This document shows, in pieces, positions 26,713 through 36,083 of a stretch of 64,000 bases of DNA. The translations under genes were made by a program, and so were the position numbers. The notes under the pieces are model-generated. The model saw only the letters and a list, made by a program, of their open reading frames with translations, was not told where the DNA came from and ran no database searches. Within the stretch, counting starts at the first letter, position 1, and each line of letters begins with the position of its first letter. Where the stretch lies: positions 868,001-932,000 of the forward strand of contig NZ_JQLI01000001.1 of the NCBI RefSeq assembly GCF_000744095.1, in the 5' to 3' direction. The stretch comes from Cupriavidus necator A5-1. GTDB taxonomy: Bacteria; Pseudomonadota; Gammaproteobacteria; Burkholderiales; Burkholderiaceae.

Positions 26713-26862
26713 GGTCCGAACGCTCGCCCGGCGCCATGCGGCGATCCTGCTAGCAACTGGCGCGCAAGCGCCGCCTCGGCCTTGATTTGCTCGGGCGCTT
26801 GACGCTGCGTCGGCGCCTGCTCAGGCTGCACCAGCTTGAGTCGCGCGTTGCGCCCAGGTAGC
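26713..26862 (-). pseudogene. C-terminal remnant of an unidentified mobile-element protein
   Basis: On the minus strand a frame without a start reads LKLVQPEQAPTQRQAPEQIK and ends HGAGRAFGP before a TAG. The Pro/Gln-rich style and location suggest the tail of a conjugation or plasmid protein. It is too short to identify. The region from here to 27095 holds no other supported gene. Confidence 0.3.
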
Positions 26863-27095
26863 TAAAGGAAGAAGCCATCCTTCATGGGCTGGCGGCAGCC
26901 AGCGATGATCGTGAGTTCAGGGCATCGTTCGTCGCAAGCAGTAGCGCTGCAAAAAGCCGCCTATGCGCTGTGATGCGACGGCAGCGCCACTTGGCTTCAT
27001 CTCGCGGCCGGCGCGAACCGGAACCGACAACATGGACGCCAAGGCGGCCAGCTGTGCGAAAATATCGGCACGCGTCGCGGCGCGAAGGAGCAACA

Positions 27096-27319
27096 ATGCA
27101 GCAAGCCACTACCGCCACCCAGGCTGATGTTTTCCGAGCCTCGTCGGATTTCGAGCGAGCGATCGCCACGCAAGGCGACGCTGCAGCCCAACGCCACTTG
27201 GCGGCCGGCCGGTCTATTACCGCGACCCCAAGTGTCCTGGCGTGCTGATTCGCCGCAACCCCGACGGGAGCGAGCAGCTCGTGCGAATCGACGAGCAAGG
27301 CGCCGTCCGCCAGCTCTAA
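27096..27319 (+). pseudogene. small antitoxin-like gene upstream of zeta toxin, frameshifted
   Basis: ATG 27096 with GAAGGAG at 27083-27089. The sequence starts MQQATTATQADVFRASSDFE and loses frame near 27209; it resumes as VYYRDPKCPGVLIRRNPDGS and ends at the TAA of 27317. Length, position and sequence style fit the small partner often encoded directly before this class of zeta-like kinase. Broken by an apparent 2-nt loss or 1-nt gain. Confidence 0.55.
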
Positions 27320-27338
27320 GCCGTCCCGCAATTCTGCG

Positions 27339-27901
27339 GTGATTGCCGGGCCCAACGGCGCCGGCAAGACCACCATTGCCGATCGCTGGTTCGCCAGCCG
27401 CATCCCCGTCGTCTCTCCTGATTCCATCGCCGCCGCGCAAGGCGTCTCCGCCGTTGAGGCGGGCAAGCTTGCCGTTTCCGAGCAAGAGCGCCTGCTCGCT
27501 GCCAACGCGTCATTCGCGATCGACACTACGCTCTCGGGGCAACGTGAGTTGCGGCTCATGCAGGGGGCGAAAGTCGCCGGCTTCAAGGTCAACCTCGTCT
27601 TCGTGGGGGCACCCGACCCGGATTTGTGCATTGCCCGGTCGCACAGCGGGTGGCGGATGGCGGCCACTGGGTGCCGCCCGAGGACGTGCGCCGACGCCAC
27701 GCCCGAAGCTTGGCGAACTTCGCCCCCGCTTTCGCCTTGGCCGATCGCACGTTCGCCTTGGACAACTCCGAACTGCGACCACGTCTGCTGCTCTCTTGGG
27801 AGAATGGGCGGCTGCGCCAACTCTCCTCGCGTCTGCCGGACTGGGCCAAGTCTACTTTCCCGCAGCCCGTGCTCGCGCGCGCTGCCGGCCCGACTTCTTG
27901 A
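27339..27901 (+). pseudogene. zeta-toxin-family kinase, frameshifted
   Basis: P-loop kinase of the zeta/AAA_33 group. The Walker A motif is at the very start (VIAGPNGAGKTTIADRWF). Following strands contain the family's IDTTLSGQREL and GFKVNLVFVG segments. Near 27640 the frame changes and the rest reads VADGGHWVPPEDVRRRHARS to the stop at 27899. Intact zeta toxins phosphorylate peptidoglycan precursors. With the partner gene also broken, the module is dead unless both indels are sequencing errors. Confidence 0.7.
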
Positions 27902-28194
27902 GGCCAGGAGAGCACGCCAAAACGGGAGATAATTATTTTAAGCGGTGAGGTGGTAGTCTTCTGCGCCGCAGATGGAGGAATATCATCGCTCAACGTGGGA
28001 TCGGAGCTGGTAATTGGGTCATCGAGCACGGCAGTCACGTGATTGACGACGGATTCGACGAAATCCGATGCAAGGGGCTCCCTGTGGTGCCGAAGCGGTC
28101 ACCGCAGTTCATGGTCTAACCCAGCCACATGCCGGCCAGATGCGCGCCTGGAGCTCAATGACGCCAGGGATTGGCGCGAGGGACGGCCCGCTAG

Positions 28195-29527
28195 CAGGCC
28201 GCTGAAATACCTCCGGCAGACGTCAGCGCGGCGACTGGCTGAAGCGTTGATCTGAGGACTCCATCCAACCCAACATTTCATGCGCGGCGCTGACACCTTC
28301 ACCGAGAGTTTGTTCACCATGCGGCGGCTGGATGAATTCGTGCCGAAGGCCCATCCGCTGCGCTCGATCCGCACCATGGCCAATCAGGCGCTGGCAAAGA
28401 TGGACCGGTTGTTCGCGCAGATGTATGAGGCCGATATCAACGGCGGTCGGCCCAGCATCGCGCCGGAGAAGTTGCTGCGGGCCATGCTGCTGCAGGTGCT
28501 TCACAGCATTCGTTCGGAGCGTCAGCTCATGGAGCAGACGCAGTACAACCTGCTGTTTCGCTGGTTCATTGGCTTGGCCATGGATGATGTGGTCTGGGTG
28601 CCCACCGTGTTCAGCAAGAACCGCGAACGGCTTATCAAGCACGATGCGGTGATCGAGTTCTTCAACGAGGTGCTGGCCATCGCGCAGAAGAAGAACTGGC
28701 TGTCGGGCGAGCACTTCAGCGTCGACGGCACGCTGATTCAGGCGTGGGCAGGCCACAAGAGCTTCGTGCGCAAGGACGGCGACGACGAGGACGACAGCGG
28801 CGGCGCCAACTTCAAGGGCCGCAAGCGCAGCAACGAGACGCATGCGTCCAAGACCGATCCCGATGCCAAGCTGTACCGCAAGGGCAAAACCGCCAGTGAG
28901 CTGCGCTACATGGGCCATACCCTGAGCGACAACCGACACGGACTGGTGGTGAGCGCCATGGTGACTAATGCGGACGGACACGCCGAGCGCGAAGCCGCGA
29001 AGGTCATGCTCAACGATGCCAGGCAGGTAACTGAAGACCTAAATGTGGAAGTCACCGTTGGTGCGGACAAAGGCTACGATGCGCAGGAATTCATTCAAGC
29101 CTGCCTGGAAATGAAGGTAACGCCCCACGTGGCACAGAACACCTCGGGGCGGCGCTCGGCCGTTCCTGATGCCATTGCTTGCAGCGCCGGTTATGCCGTC
29201 TCGCAGCAGAAGCGCAAGCTGATCGAACAAGGCTTTGGCTGGGCCAAGACTGTGGGGCGCATGCGCCAGGTAATGGTGCGCGGACTAAAGAAGGTTGACC
29301 AGATGTTTGTGCTGAGCATGGCCGCCTATAACCTCGTGCGCATGCGCTCGCTGGGACAAATCCGTCCGCAGTGGCAGTAATCGCATTAATGAGGCCGGCA
29401 ATGGGCGCCAAATCGCCGAAAACGTCGATGCAGTGACGCCCAGCTCCCGGATTGTGAAAAAAGCGAACCCATCAGCGCCTCTTTGGGGAAGCTCTGGCTC
29501 TTGCGCGATGAGTACTTCAGCAGCCTG
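28195..29527 (+). mobile_element. IS5-family insertion sequence with CTAG target duplication
   Basis: Terminal inverted repeats: left CAGGCCGCTGAAATAC (28195 onward), right GTACTTCAGCAGCCTG (ending 29527), the same apart from two transitions. CTAG flanks both ends (28191-28194 and 29528-29531), the 4-bp duplication expected for the IS5 group. The element is 1,333 bp with one intact transposase gene. It separates a DUF1016 fragment on the right from unrelated DNA on the left. Confidence 0.9.
28280..29380 (+). CDS. IS5-family transposase
   Basis: 366-aa DDE transposase. The N-terminal part RGADTFTESLFTMRRLDEFV and LRSIRTMANQALAKMD is typical of the group. Catalytic residues are visible as Asp in FSVDGTLIQAW, Asp in TVGADKGYDAQEF and Glu in LIEQGFGWAKTVGRMRQ (the Y-(2)-R-(3)-E-(6)-K region is replaced by the IS5 variant). 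The frame is intact. Confidence 0.95.
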   Translation: MRGADTFTESLFTMRRLDEFVPKAHPLRSIRTMANQALAKMDRLFAQMYEADINGGRPSIAPEKLLRAMLLQVLHSIRSERQLMEQTQYNLLFRWFIGLAMDDVVWVPTVFSKNRERLIKHDAVIEFFNEVLAIAQKKNWLSGEHFSVDGTLIQAWAGHKSFVRKDGDDEDDSGGANFKGRKRSNETHASKTDPDAKLYRKGKTASELRYMGHTLSDNRHGLVVSAMVTNADGHAEREAAKVMLNDARQVTEDLNVEVTVGADKGYDAQEFIQACLEMKVTPHVAQNTSGRRSAVPDAIACSAGYAVSQQKRKLIEQGFGWAKTVGRMRQVMVRGLKKVDQMFVLSMAAYNLVRMRSLGQIRPQWQ

Positions 29528-29531
29528 CTAG

Positions 29532-29742
29532 GGGGCGCAGGTGGGTCCAGCTCAATTGTCGACTCAGTGCGTAGACAATGTCCTCACTCGGAAACGACTC
29601 AGCGAAACGCATCATGTGACGCAGGTTCTTGGCACTGGAGCCTCGGCCATGCTCGGCCTCCAGAAGCCGTGCCACGGAAGTCACGATCTGCTCGTCGTAC
29701 TCGGCGCGCTCGCCGCGCAGCCGACGAACCGCTTGCTTTTAT
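29532..29742 (-). pseudogene. DUF1016 (YhcG-type) N-terminal fragment cut by the IS
   Basis: The minus strand reads LRGERAEYDEQIVTSVARLL, then EHGRGSSAKNLRHMMRFAES and ALSRQLSWTHLRPL, all hallmarks of the DUF1016 N-terminal domain of PDDEXK-type nuclease proteins. The sequence stops at the CTAG next to the IS5 element. Nothing on the other IS side matches the rest of the protein, so more than a simple insertion occurred. Just upstream, ASKFVESAVNQI resembles a transposase C-terminus. Confidence 0.7.
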
Positions 29743-29817
29743 TATCTGGTTGACGGCCGACTCGACGAACTTCGATGCATTGGGTAGCCGGTATGCCGGC
29801 GCAACCCGGCGCAGACC

Positions 29818-31376
29818 TCAAACGGCCGCCCGGCCTGCCCCCTCCCACGGCAAGCGCGCCGATTCCGCCCACTCATGCCGGGCCGTGGCCGCAGCTGGCC
29901 GTAATGGCGCGCGGAAAAGGAAGTAGGCCTTGTACAGGCCCAGGCGCGGCAGGTAGTCCTGCACCACGCGGTCGGGCTCCACGCCGAGAATCTCGAAGTC
30001 GTGCGAGACGACGCGCGCGCCCGGGCGCAGCCGTTGCAGTTGCGGGATCAACCGCCCGTTGAGCTGCGGCAGCAGGTAAAGCACGACGATGTCGGCCGTG
30101 CCGAGGTCGATGCCAAACAAGTCCCGTTGCTCGACCTGCACCCGGCTGCCCAGGCCCGCCGCCTCTATGCGCTCGCGGGCCTCCCGTATCCGCTGCGGGT
30201 CGACATCGTAGCCCAACGCGAGACAGCCGTAGCGCTGCGCGGCCGCCACGAGGATGCGGCCATCGCCGCAGCCCAGGTCGACGAGCGTTTCGCCTGGGCG
30301 CGGCGCTGCCAGCGCGAGTATGGCATCGACAGACTCCGGTGGCGTCGGGATGAAAACCACGTCGGGCCGCACCTCCTTGATGTCCGCCTCGAGCGCGGTC
30401 GCCTTGACTGTGCCCGTGGCAGGGTCAGCATTCACCGGCTCGCCGTCCTTCTTCTTTGCGACCGGCGCCTCTTCCTTCTTCTTGGCCGCGGGAGCTTCCT
30501 TCTTCGCCGCCTCCTTGCGCGCTTTCTCCGCATCCTCGACGGTGCCCCTGTCTCCAGGCTTGCTGGGCACAAGCGGCGCCGGTGCGGGCGGCAGCGCCTT
30601 GGCGATGGACTCGTCGCGCTTTGCCTCGGCCTCGCGGCTTGCCTTGTCGCGCGTCGCGCGCGCATCGCTGACCGCCTTCGCCTCGGCCTCCGGATTGAGC
30701 GTGTTGACCTTGATCCGTTCGATCTGCGCCCCGCCGGCCAGCCGCTCCAGCGGCAGGTAGTCGGTCTTGAACACCAGTTCGACGGATGAATCGAGGTTCA
30801 GGTCGGTGTTGATCTCCTCGGTATTCTGCGAGCGCTGCGTTGACACGTAGCTGATCGTGTTCTCCACCTCCGCGCTGGCGCCCCACGGACCCACGCCGAA
30901 GCTGCCTCCCGCCTTGACGCGGTTCTGCATGCCGAACTGGCTGCCGCGGTCTTCGCTGGCGGCGCTGCGTGTGTCGATATGGAATCGCATCGAGTCATTG
31001 ATGCGTCCGCTGTCGATCACGATGCGCTGCATGCCCAGCATCACCATCGTGGCGAGCATCTGCTGCCGCTGCCGCGCGATCAGGTGCCGAAGGGCGGGGC
31101 GTCCTGCGCACGTGCCAGCGGCTGCCGGTAGCGTGTCGCGGAGGCCGCCGGGGCCTCCAGCGCCGCCGCGCGCGGCGCCGGCAGCGACGCCTCGGCATCG
31201 CACTCCTCCGCAATCAGCGCGGCGGCGATCTTGCTTACCTTCACCATCGCCTGCGCCAGCGAGCGGCGCTGGTCCGCCGGCATCTGGTGGTAGCCGGGCG
31301 ACCGCACCAGCACGCCGCGCACGGCGAGCCGCAGCCAGTCCGGCGGCGCGGCGGCGGGCGTGGTGAGGTCGGGCAT
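29818..31376 (-). pseudogene. paralogue C of unknown family, fused to a SAM methyltransferase, one frameshift
   Basis: About 519 aa in two frames. The N-terminus (MPDLTTPAAAPPDWLRLAVR, then LVRSPGYHQMPADQRRSLAQ) matches the head of paralogues A and B. After a 1-nt loss near 31085 it continues RQRQQMLATMVMLGMQRIVI and a domain ending VELVFKTDYLPLERLAGG, again shared. The central FPxFVxGL domain of A and B is missing. A Lys/Glu/Ala-rich linker leads to a class I methyltransferase domain (LVDLGCGDGRILVAAAQRYG; then DIVVLYLLPQLN). The methyltransferase part resembles small stand-alone enzymes that modify proteins or lipids. Role unknown. Confidence 0.65.
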
Positions 31377-31397
31377 GGAAGGAAACACAGCCCCGCG

Positions 31398-32357
31398 TCA
31401 AGCGGCCGCCGGCAGGCCAACGGCCGCGGCCAGCGGGTTCCACGCGCTGGCCATGCCGGCCTGGGAACTGCCGGAACGCTGCCCCGGACACGCTCCCAGG
31501 TCATCCGCCAGGCATACGCGGCAGCCATGAGCTGCCGCCCCTGCGCGCTGGCCGGGTCAAAGGCATAGCCGGCCGGTACCGCGCCGGCCAGCCACGCCAG
31601 CACCGTCGTTCCCTGCCGGCCCAGCTCCACGTGCTGGCGGATGGCGGCAGTCCCCTGCCCTTGCGTGCTTCCCACGGTCTCGAGCAGGCCCCAGAGGTCG
31701 TGCACGCCGAATGCCGTCAGCAACAGCCGGTCCCCGCAGGAAGTGCGTGGCCTGCGACAACGCCTGCACGATGTCCTGCGCCGCGAAGGCTGCCATGCCC
31801 ACGGCACGCGGCGCGAGCCAGCCGCCGAGCGCGTCGGCAGCCTCGTGCAACACGACCTGCGCGTGTATGTCGCTCGCGCGCGGCGGGTTGTCGAGCTGGT
31901 CCGACAGCGCGCCGCACAGCGCCTGCATCAGCGGATAGAAGGCCTGCGGCTCGAACACCTAGGCGAAGAGCTGCTGACGCTCGGCCTCGGCAAGGCGCTC
32001 GCGCCGGCCCCGCCAGAAGTCGGCGATCAGTTGCGCGGATGGCCCCAGCGGCTGCGTGATCGCCCCGCTGGCGAACAGGCCCGCGACCAGCTCCCCGGTC
32101 CGCAGCAGTCCCGCCTGTTCCAGTTCGTGCGCCAGGTACAGCGGCGCGATGACTTCCAGGTGCTGCGCATCTTCGGTGGTTGGCGCGGTATCGGGCAGGT
32201 CGATATCGCCCAGCTCCGCCAGCGCACCGGCGCGGGCGGCACGGCGCGCGGATAGCTGCCGCACCGCGTCCATCGCCTGCGCCAGCGTGCGCAGCAGCGT
32301 CGGATCGATGCGGTGCACCGCGCGGGTGGTCGGCGGGAAGATGCGGGGAGCGGGCAT
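31398..32357 (-). pseudogene. decayed hypothetical gene (in-frame stop plus two frameshifts)
   Basis: Starts MPAPRIFPPTTRAVHRIDPT at 32357 and is about 315 aa if repaired. An in-frame TAG at 31959 follows RERLAEAERQQLFA; the same frame continues VFEPQAFYPLMQALCGALSD. The frame then shifts near 31735 (into LLLTAFGVHDLWGLLETVGS) and again near 31470, ending MASAWNPLAAAVGLPAAA. All-helical, soluble, no known motif. It sits inside the paralogue cluster with no gap on either side, so it is probably part of the same system. The stop codon is not a homopolymer indel, which favours true decay. Confidence 0.55.
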
Positions 32358-32361
32358 GGTG

Positions 32362-33603
32362 TCATCCGGAGACGGGGCGTCGCGGCGCGCCGCCCCTTAT
32401 CGCACGGCAGGGGTGCGCCGGCCGCGGCGCCGCGCGCCGACGGCGTAACATTGGGATCCACCGGCAGCGAGTTGCCCTGGATCGCTGCGATCATGCCAGG
32501 CGTGGCGAGCTTCTCCATCGGGAAGTAATCCGACTTGAAGTTCACGCGCACCTCGCCGCTCAGCTTGGCCTTCACCTCGGCCTTCGATTCGGAGGTCTCG
32601 TCCACCGCGGAGCCTACCGTGGTCACGTGGCGCTGCTCGTTGCCATTGGCGGTAGCCGCGCCCCAGCCGAGGAAGCCGCCGCCGGCCACCGTGGTATTCC
32701 GGTTCGCGCTCAACTGGCTGTCGTAGAGCGAGGCCCGCGCACGGCGCTGGGCCTGGTCGCTGGCCTTCAGATCGAATACCACCTTGGCGTTGATGGCGCC
32801 GTCGGTCACCACGATGCGGTTGATGCCCAGCACCACCATCGAGGCGAGCAACTGCTGCCGGCTGCGCGCCATCTGCAGGCGCGCGGCCGTGACCAGGCGG
32901 CTCTCCTGCTCGGGGTCCGAGAGGTCGGTGACGGGCTGGGCCATGCCCATCTCGGTATTGATGCCCGCTAGCGCGGCATCGCCGTCTTCCGCCTTCATTG
33001 TCAGGCGCGGCTGGCCGCCCTCCTCTCCGGCGCCTTCCTCATCAAGCCCGATCTGGTCGGGATACTTGTCGATCAGCCAGTCGCGCGCATTGTTCATGCT
33101 GATGTTGTCCTGCGCGAACTGGTCCACCGTCTGCGCCACCGATTTCAGCAACTGGCCGTACGCGTTCATCTGCTGGATCGAGGCGTTGACGATGGCCTGG
33201 AATACGTTCTGGATCAGCCCGCCGACGAAGTTCGGAAAGTCGACCGTGCCGACGAGATTCCTGAACTGCTCCACGCCCTGGCGCACCGCGCCGGCCTGGA
33301 AGTCGGCGCCGGCGAAGGTGCCCACCTTGTCCGAAGCCTTGCCCTTGGCCGCATCGACGCCGCTGTCCTGCGCCCGCGCCAGCACCGCCCGTCCCGGCGT
33401 GAGCTCCTGCTTGGCAAGTCCATCCGGGTTCGCCATGTACGACGCCACGCGCACCATCGTGCGTGCCAGGTCGCGCTGCTGGTTGGGCGACGGAACCCCG
33501 GCGAGCGCTGCAGCAGCTCGCGCACCTGCGGGCGCACGACGGCAAGCGTGTCGTCATCGAGCCAGGCGGGCTCGTGCGGCGTGGAGGCGGCTGCGGCAGC
33601 CAT
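32362..33603 (-). pseudogene. paralogue B of unknown family, frameshifted
   Basis: About 410 aa. Head: MAAAAASTPHEPAWLDDDTL and VRELLQRSPGF, then a shift near 33493 into LARTMVRVASYMANPDGLAK. Central domain: DFPNFVGGLIQNVFQAIVNA and SIQQMNAYGQLLKSVAQTVD. Third domain: SRQQLLASMVVLGINRIVVT, a Gly/Asn-rich stretch, then VRVNFKSDYFPMEKLATPGM ending near IAAIQGNSLPVDPN. The last 30 residues are uncertain because of another possible frame change. No signal peptide. Same strand and near-zero spacing as its paralogues. Confidence 0.65.
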
Positions 33604-33616
33604 GGCGTCGCTCCGC

Positions 33617-34964
33617 TCAACGGGCCGGCGTGGCCGCGGCCGGCGCGGGAGCCTGGGCCGCAGGCGCCGGTGCCGGCGTTGGCGCGGCCGCGCCGGACTG
33701 CGGCCGTGCGGCCAGGTTCTTCACCATCCGGGCTGCGCGTTCATCTGGATCGCCGCAATGTTCTCCGGCGTCGCGAGTTTCTCCATCGGCAGGTAATCGC
33801 TCTTGAAGTTGATCTCCACCGCGCCGGCAAGCTGGGCCTTCGTCTGCAGCGCGGAATCGTCCATGAGCTGCTTCGTGCTGGTGAGCTTGACGACCGGCTG
33901 CTCGGAGTACTTGTAGTCGCCCTTCGCATAGTAGCTGGCGTCGCGTGTGCCGCCGTCGTACTGGGAGCCGTCCTTGCTGTAGGAGTAGGAGCCGCCGCGC
34001 GCATGATCCTCGCCTTTCCGCTCGATCGTCCCCTCGCGCGTGGACGTGGTGAAAAGGCTGCCGTCGGGATTCTTCTCGTGGTCGAACTTGGTCGCACTGA
34101 AGCGGTACCTGCGGTTGTCCTTGGCCTGGAAGTCGAACATGACCTTGGCGGAGATCTTGCCGTCGGTCACCACGATGCGGTTGATGCCCATCATCACCAT
34201 CGTCGCCAGCAGCTGCTGGCGGCCAGTCGCCACACTTGTGCGCGCGGCCGGCACCAGCGCAGCCTCCACGACATCGTCATCGAGGCTCGTCAGCGGCCGC
34301 TCCAGTGGCAGCGAGCGGTTTAGTCGCTCCAGCGCGGACTTATCGTCGACGCCCTCGCGCAACACGACGCGCGGTTGCGGCGGAGCATTCGAATCGCCGC
34401 CGAAGTCCGAGAACGGATCGTCGCCGGTGCTCAGCTGGAACAGGTCCGGGAACTGTTCGACCAGGTGGTCCCGGCCCTGGTTGTCGGTGGTGTTGTCGTC
34501 GCGGAACTGGTTCAGGCTCTTGCTGACGTCCGCCACCAGCTTGGCATACGCCTCCATCTGCTGGATAGAGCTGTCGACGATGGAATGGAACACCCCCTGG
34601 ACCAGCCCGGAGACGAAACCGGGAAAATTCACTCCCTGGACGAGGCTTACCATGTTTTCCACGCCCGCCTTGACCGCCTGGCCGAACTCCTGCGGCTGCT
34701 CGGCGGCCATGTCATCGGCCAGCGGGCGCACGGGCGGACTCTGCCGCTTCAGGCGCATGCCGTCGGGCTCGGCGAGATAGCTGCCGATCTGCACCAGGTC
34801 GTGGGCGAGCTGGCGACGCTTGTCCTCGGGCAGCGCGTTGAACGCCTGGCTGCGTTGCAGCAGGCTGCGCACCGCGTGCCGCGCGGCTCCACTGTTTCGC
34901 GGCTCGCCGGCAACCGGGCGGCGGGCGGTCGCGCGACGCCGGACGGGAAGATCGATGCGGGCAT
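33617..34964 (-). pseudogene. paralogue A of unknown family, two frameshifts near the ends
   Basis: The core of 383 aa is intact from 34872. Before it, MPASIFPSGVARPPAARLPA (from ATG 34964) joins in another frame near 34880. The head reads LLQRSQAFNALPEDKRRQLA; the centre NFPGFVSGLVQGVFHSIVDS and SIQQMEAYAKLVADVSKSLN; the third domain GRQQLLATMVMMGINRIVVT, then EINFKSDYLPMEKLATPENI. A frame change near 33730 adds an Ala/Pro-rich tail (PAPAPAAQAPAPAAATPAR). The Tyr/Asp/Gly-rich insert (GGSYSYSKDGSQYDGGTRDA) looks surface exposed. Function unknown. Even if broken, the core could be translated. Confidence 0.65.
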
Positions 34965-34974
34965 GGCGGGCTCC

Positions 34975-35925
34975 TTACTGCAAATCGCGCGATTCCTCGA
35001 GCGTGTCGCGAATCTCGAACTCGATCGGCCGCACGTACAGGCTAATGCGCGCCTGCGAATGCGGCGTCACGCGCACCGATAGCACCGGGAAATGGCCCTG
35101 CTCGCTGGCATCGTCGACGCCGAACGCCGACAGCCACCGCTCGAGAGCGGCCACCTGGCGCGGCCGTTCGGCGAGGCCCAGGCGCAGCAGGTCGACGAAA
35201 TGCGCCGGCAGGTCGGGCAGCGCGGCCAGCAGCACCTCGAGCTTCATCTCCACGCCGTTCGGCGTATCGCGCAGGCCGATCAGCACGCCGCCGTTAGGCA
35301 GCTCGAAACGCCCGCCCAGCGCCACGCCCACGATGCGCATCAGGCTCGGCAACTGGTGCCCGATGCCCAGCCGGTTCATCAGCGGCCCGAGCGCCGCCAG
35401 CGCGAGTGGCCCGCGATGCATGAAGGTCACGCGCTGGCTGCCTGCGTCGCGCTTGCAGCCGATCGACGTGAAGATCGGCATCAGCCCCGGCATCTCCGCC
35501 ATCACCAGCCGCGTGAGCCGCGCGAGGCCGGGCGCGAGCGCGTCGATCTGCGTGGGTGCGAGCTCGTAGTAGATCTTCGCGGCGTACAGGCCGTCCTCGT
35601 CGAAGGCGCTGCCGAACCCGGCGCCGTAGGACATCCAGCCCAGCCCGCTCATGCCGCGCCACTCCTCGCTGCGCGCATCGAACCAGTGCAGCGCATCACG
35701 GCCGAACAACGGGGCGATCAGCCGGCGCATCTCGCGCGTGGCCTCGTCGCGCCGGTCAACCGGCGAGGCGCCGGGGCCGAGCGGCTCGATCGTGAAGCGC
35801 AGCGTGTCGGGCTCGGCCTCCGAGAACGAGGGTTCGAACGGTACGGCGCCTGGCGTCAGTCGGTTGTCGGCGTACGAGAAGTCGTCGTCGGGCCGGGAGA
35901 ACGTGCGATCGATCAGCGAACCCAT
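34975..35925 (-). CDS. hypothetical protein heading the paralogue cluster
   Basis: 316-aa intact protein from ATG 35925 (MGSLIDRTFSRPDDDFSYAD). No signal peptide or membrane segment. Alternating strands and helices such as AAKIYYELAPTQIDALAPGL, GVEMKLEVLLAALPDLPAHF and the closing SVRVTPHSQARISLYVRP give a weak impression of the repeated alpha-beta-beta-alpha barrel of aromatic prenyltransferases; this is an impression, not a match. It ends 11 nt before the start of paralogue A, so it is in the same transcript. It is the only gene of the cluster without damage. Confidence 0.7.
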   Translation of the reverse strand: MGSLIDRTFSRPDDDFSYADNRLTPGAVPFEPSFSEAEPDTLRFTIEPLGPGASPVDRRDEATREMRRLIAPLFGRDALHWFDARSEEWRGMSGLGWMSYGAGFGSAFDEDGLYAAKIYYELAPTQIDALAPGLARLTRLVMAEMPGLMPIFTSIGCKRDAGSQRVTFMHRGPLALAALGPLMNRLGIGHQLPSLMRIVGVALGGRFELPNGGVLIGLRDTPNGVEMKLEVLLAALPDLPAHFVDLLRLGLAERPRQVAALERWLSAFGVDDASEQGHFPVLSVRVTPHSQARISLYVRPIEFEIRDTLEESRDLQ

Positions 35926-36083
35926 GATGGGCAGCGGATCGAGAAGCTGACATCGTAGTCCTTGCCGCCGCGCATCTCGCGTACACGTTACATTACGCGG
36001 TCGACCCGATCTGGGAAATGCGCCTGCAGCCATTCTTCAAAAAGCCCCAGGAAGTTCGGCCAGCATGTCGAGCACCGTCAAGC

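Noticed and set aside
26882..27820. 312-codon minus-strand frame
   Set aside because: Antisense to the zeta module; the plus-strand Walker A motif is far more convincing.
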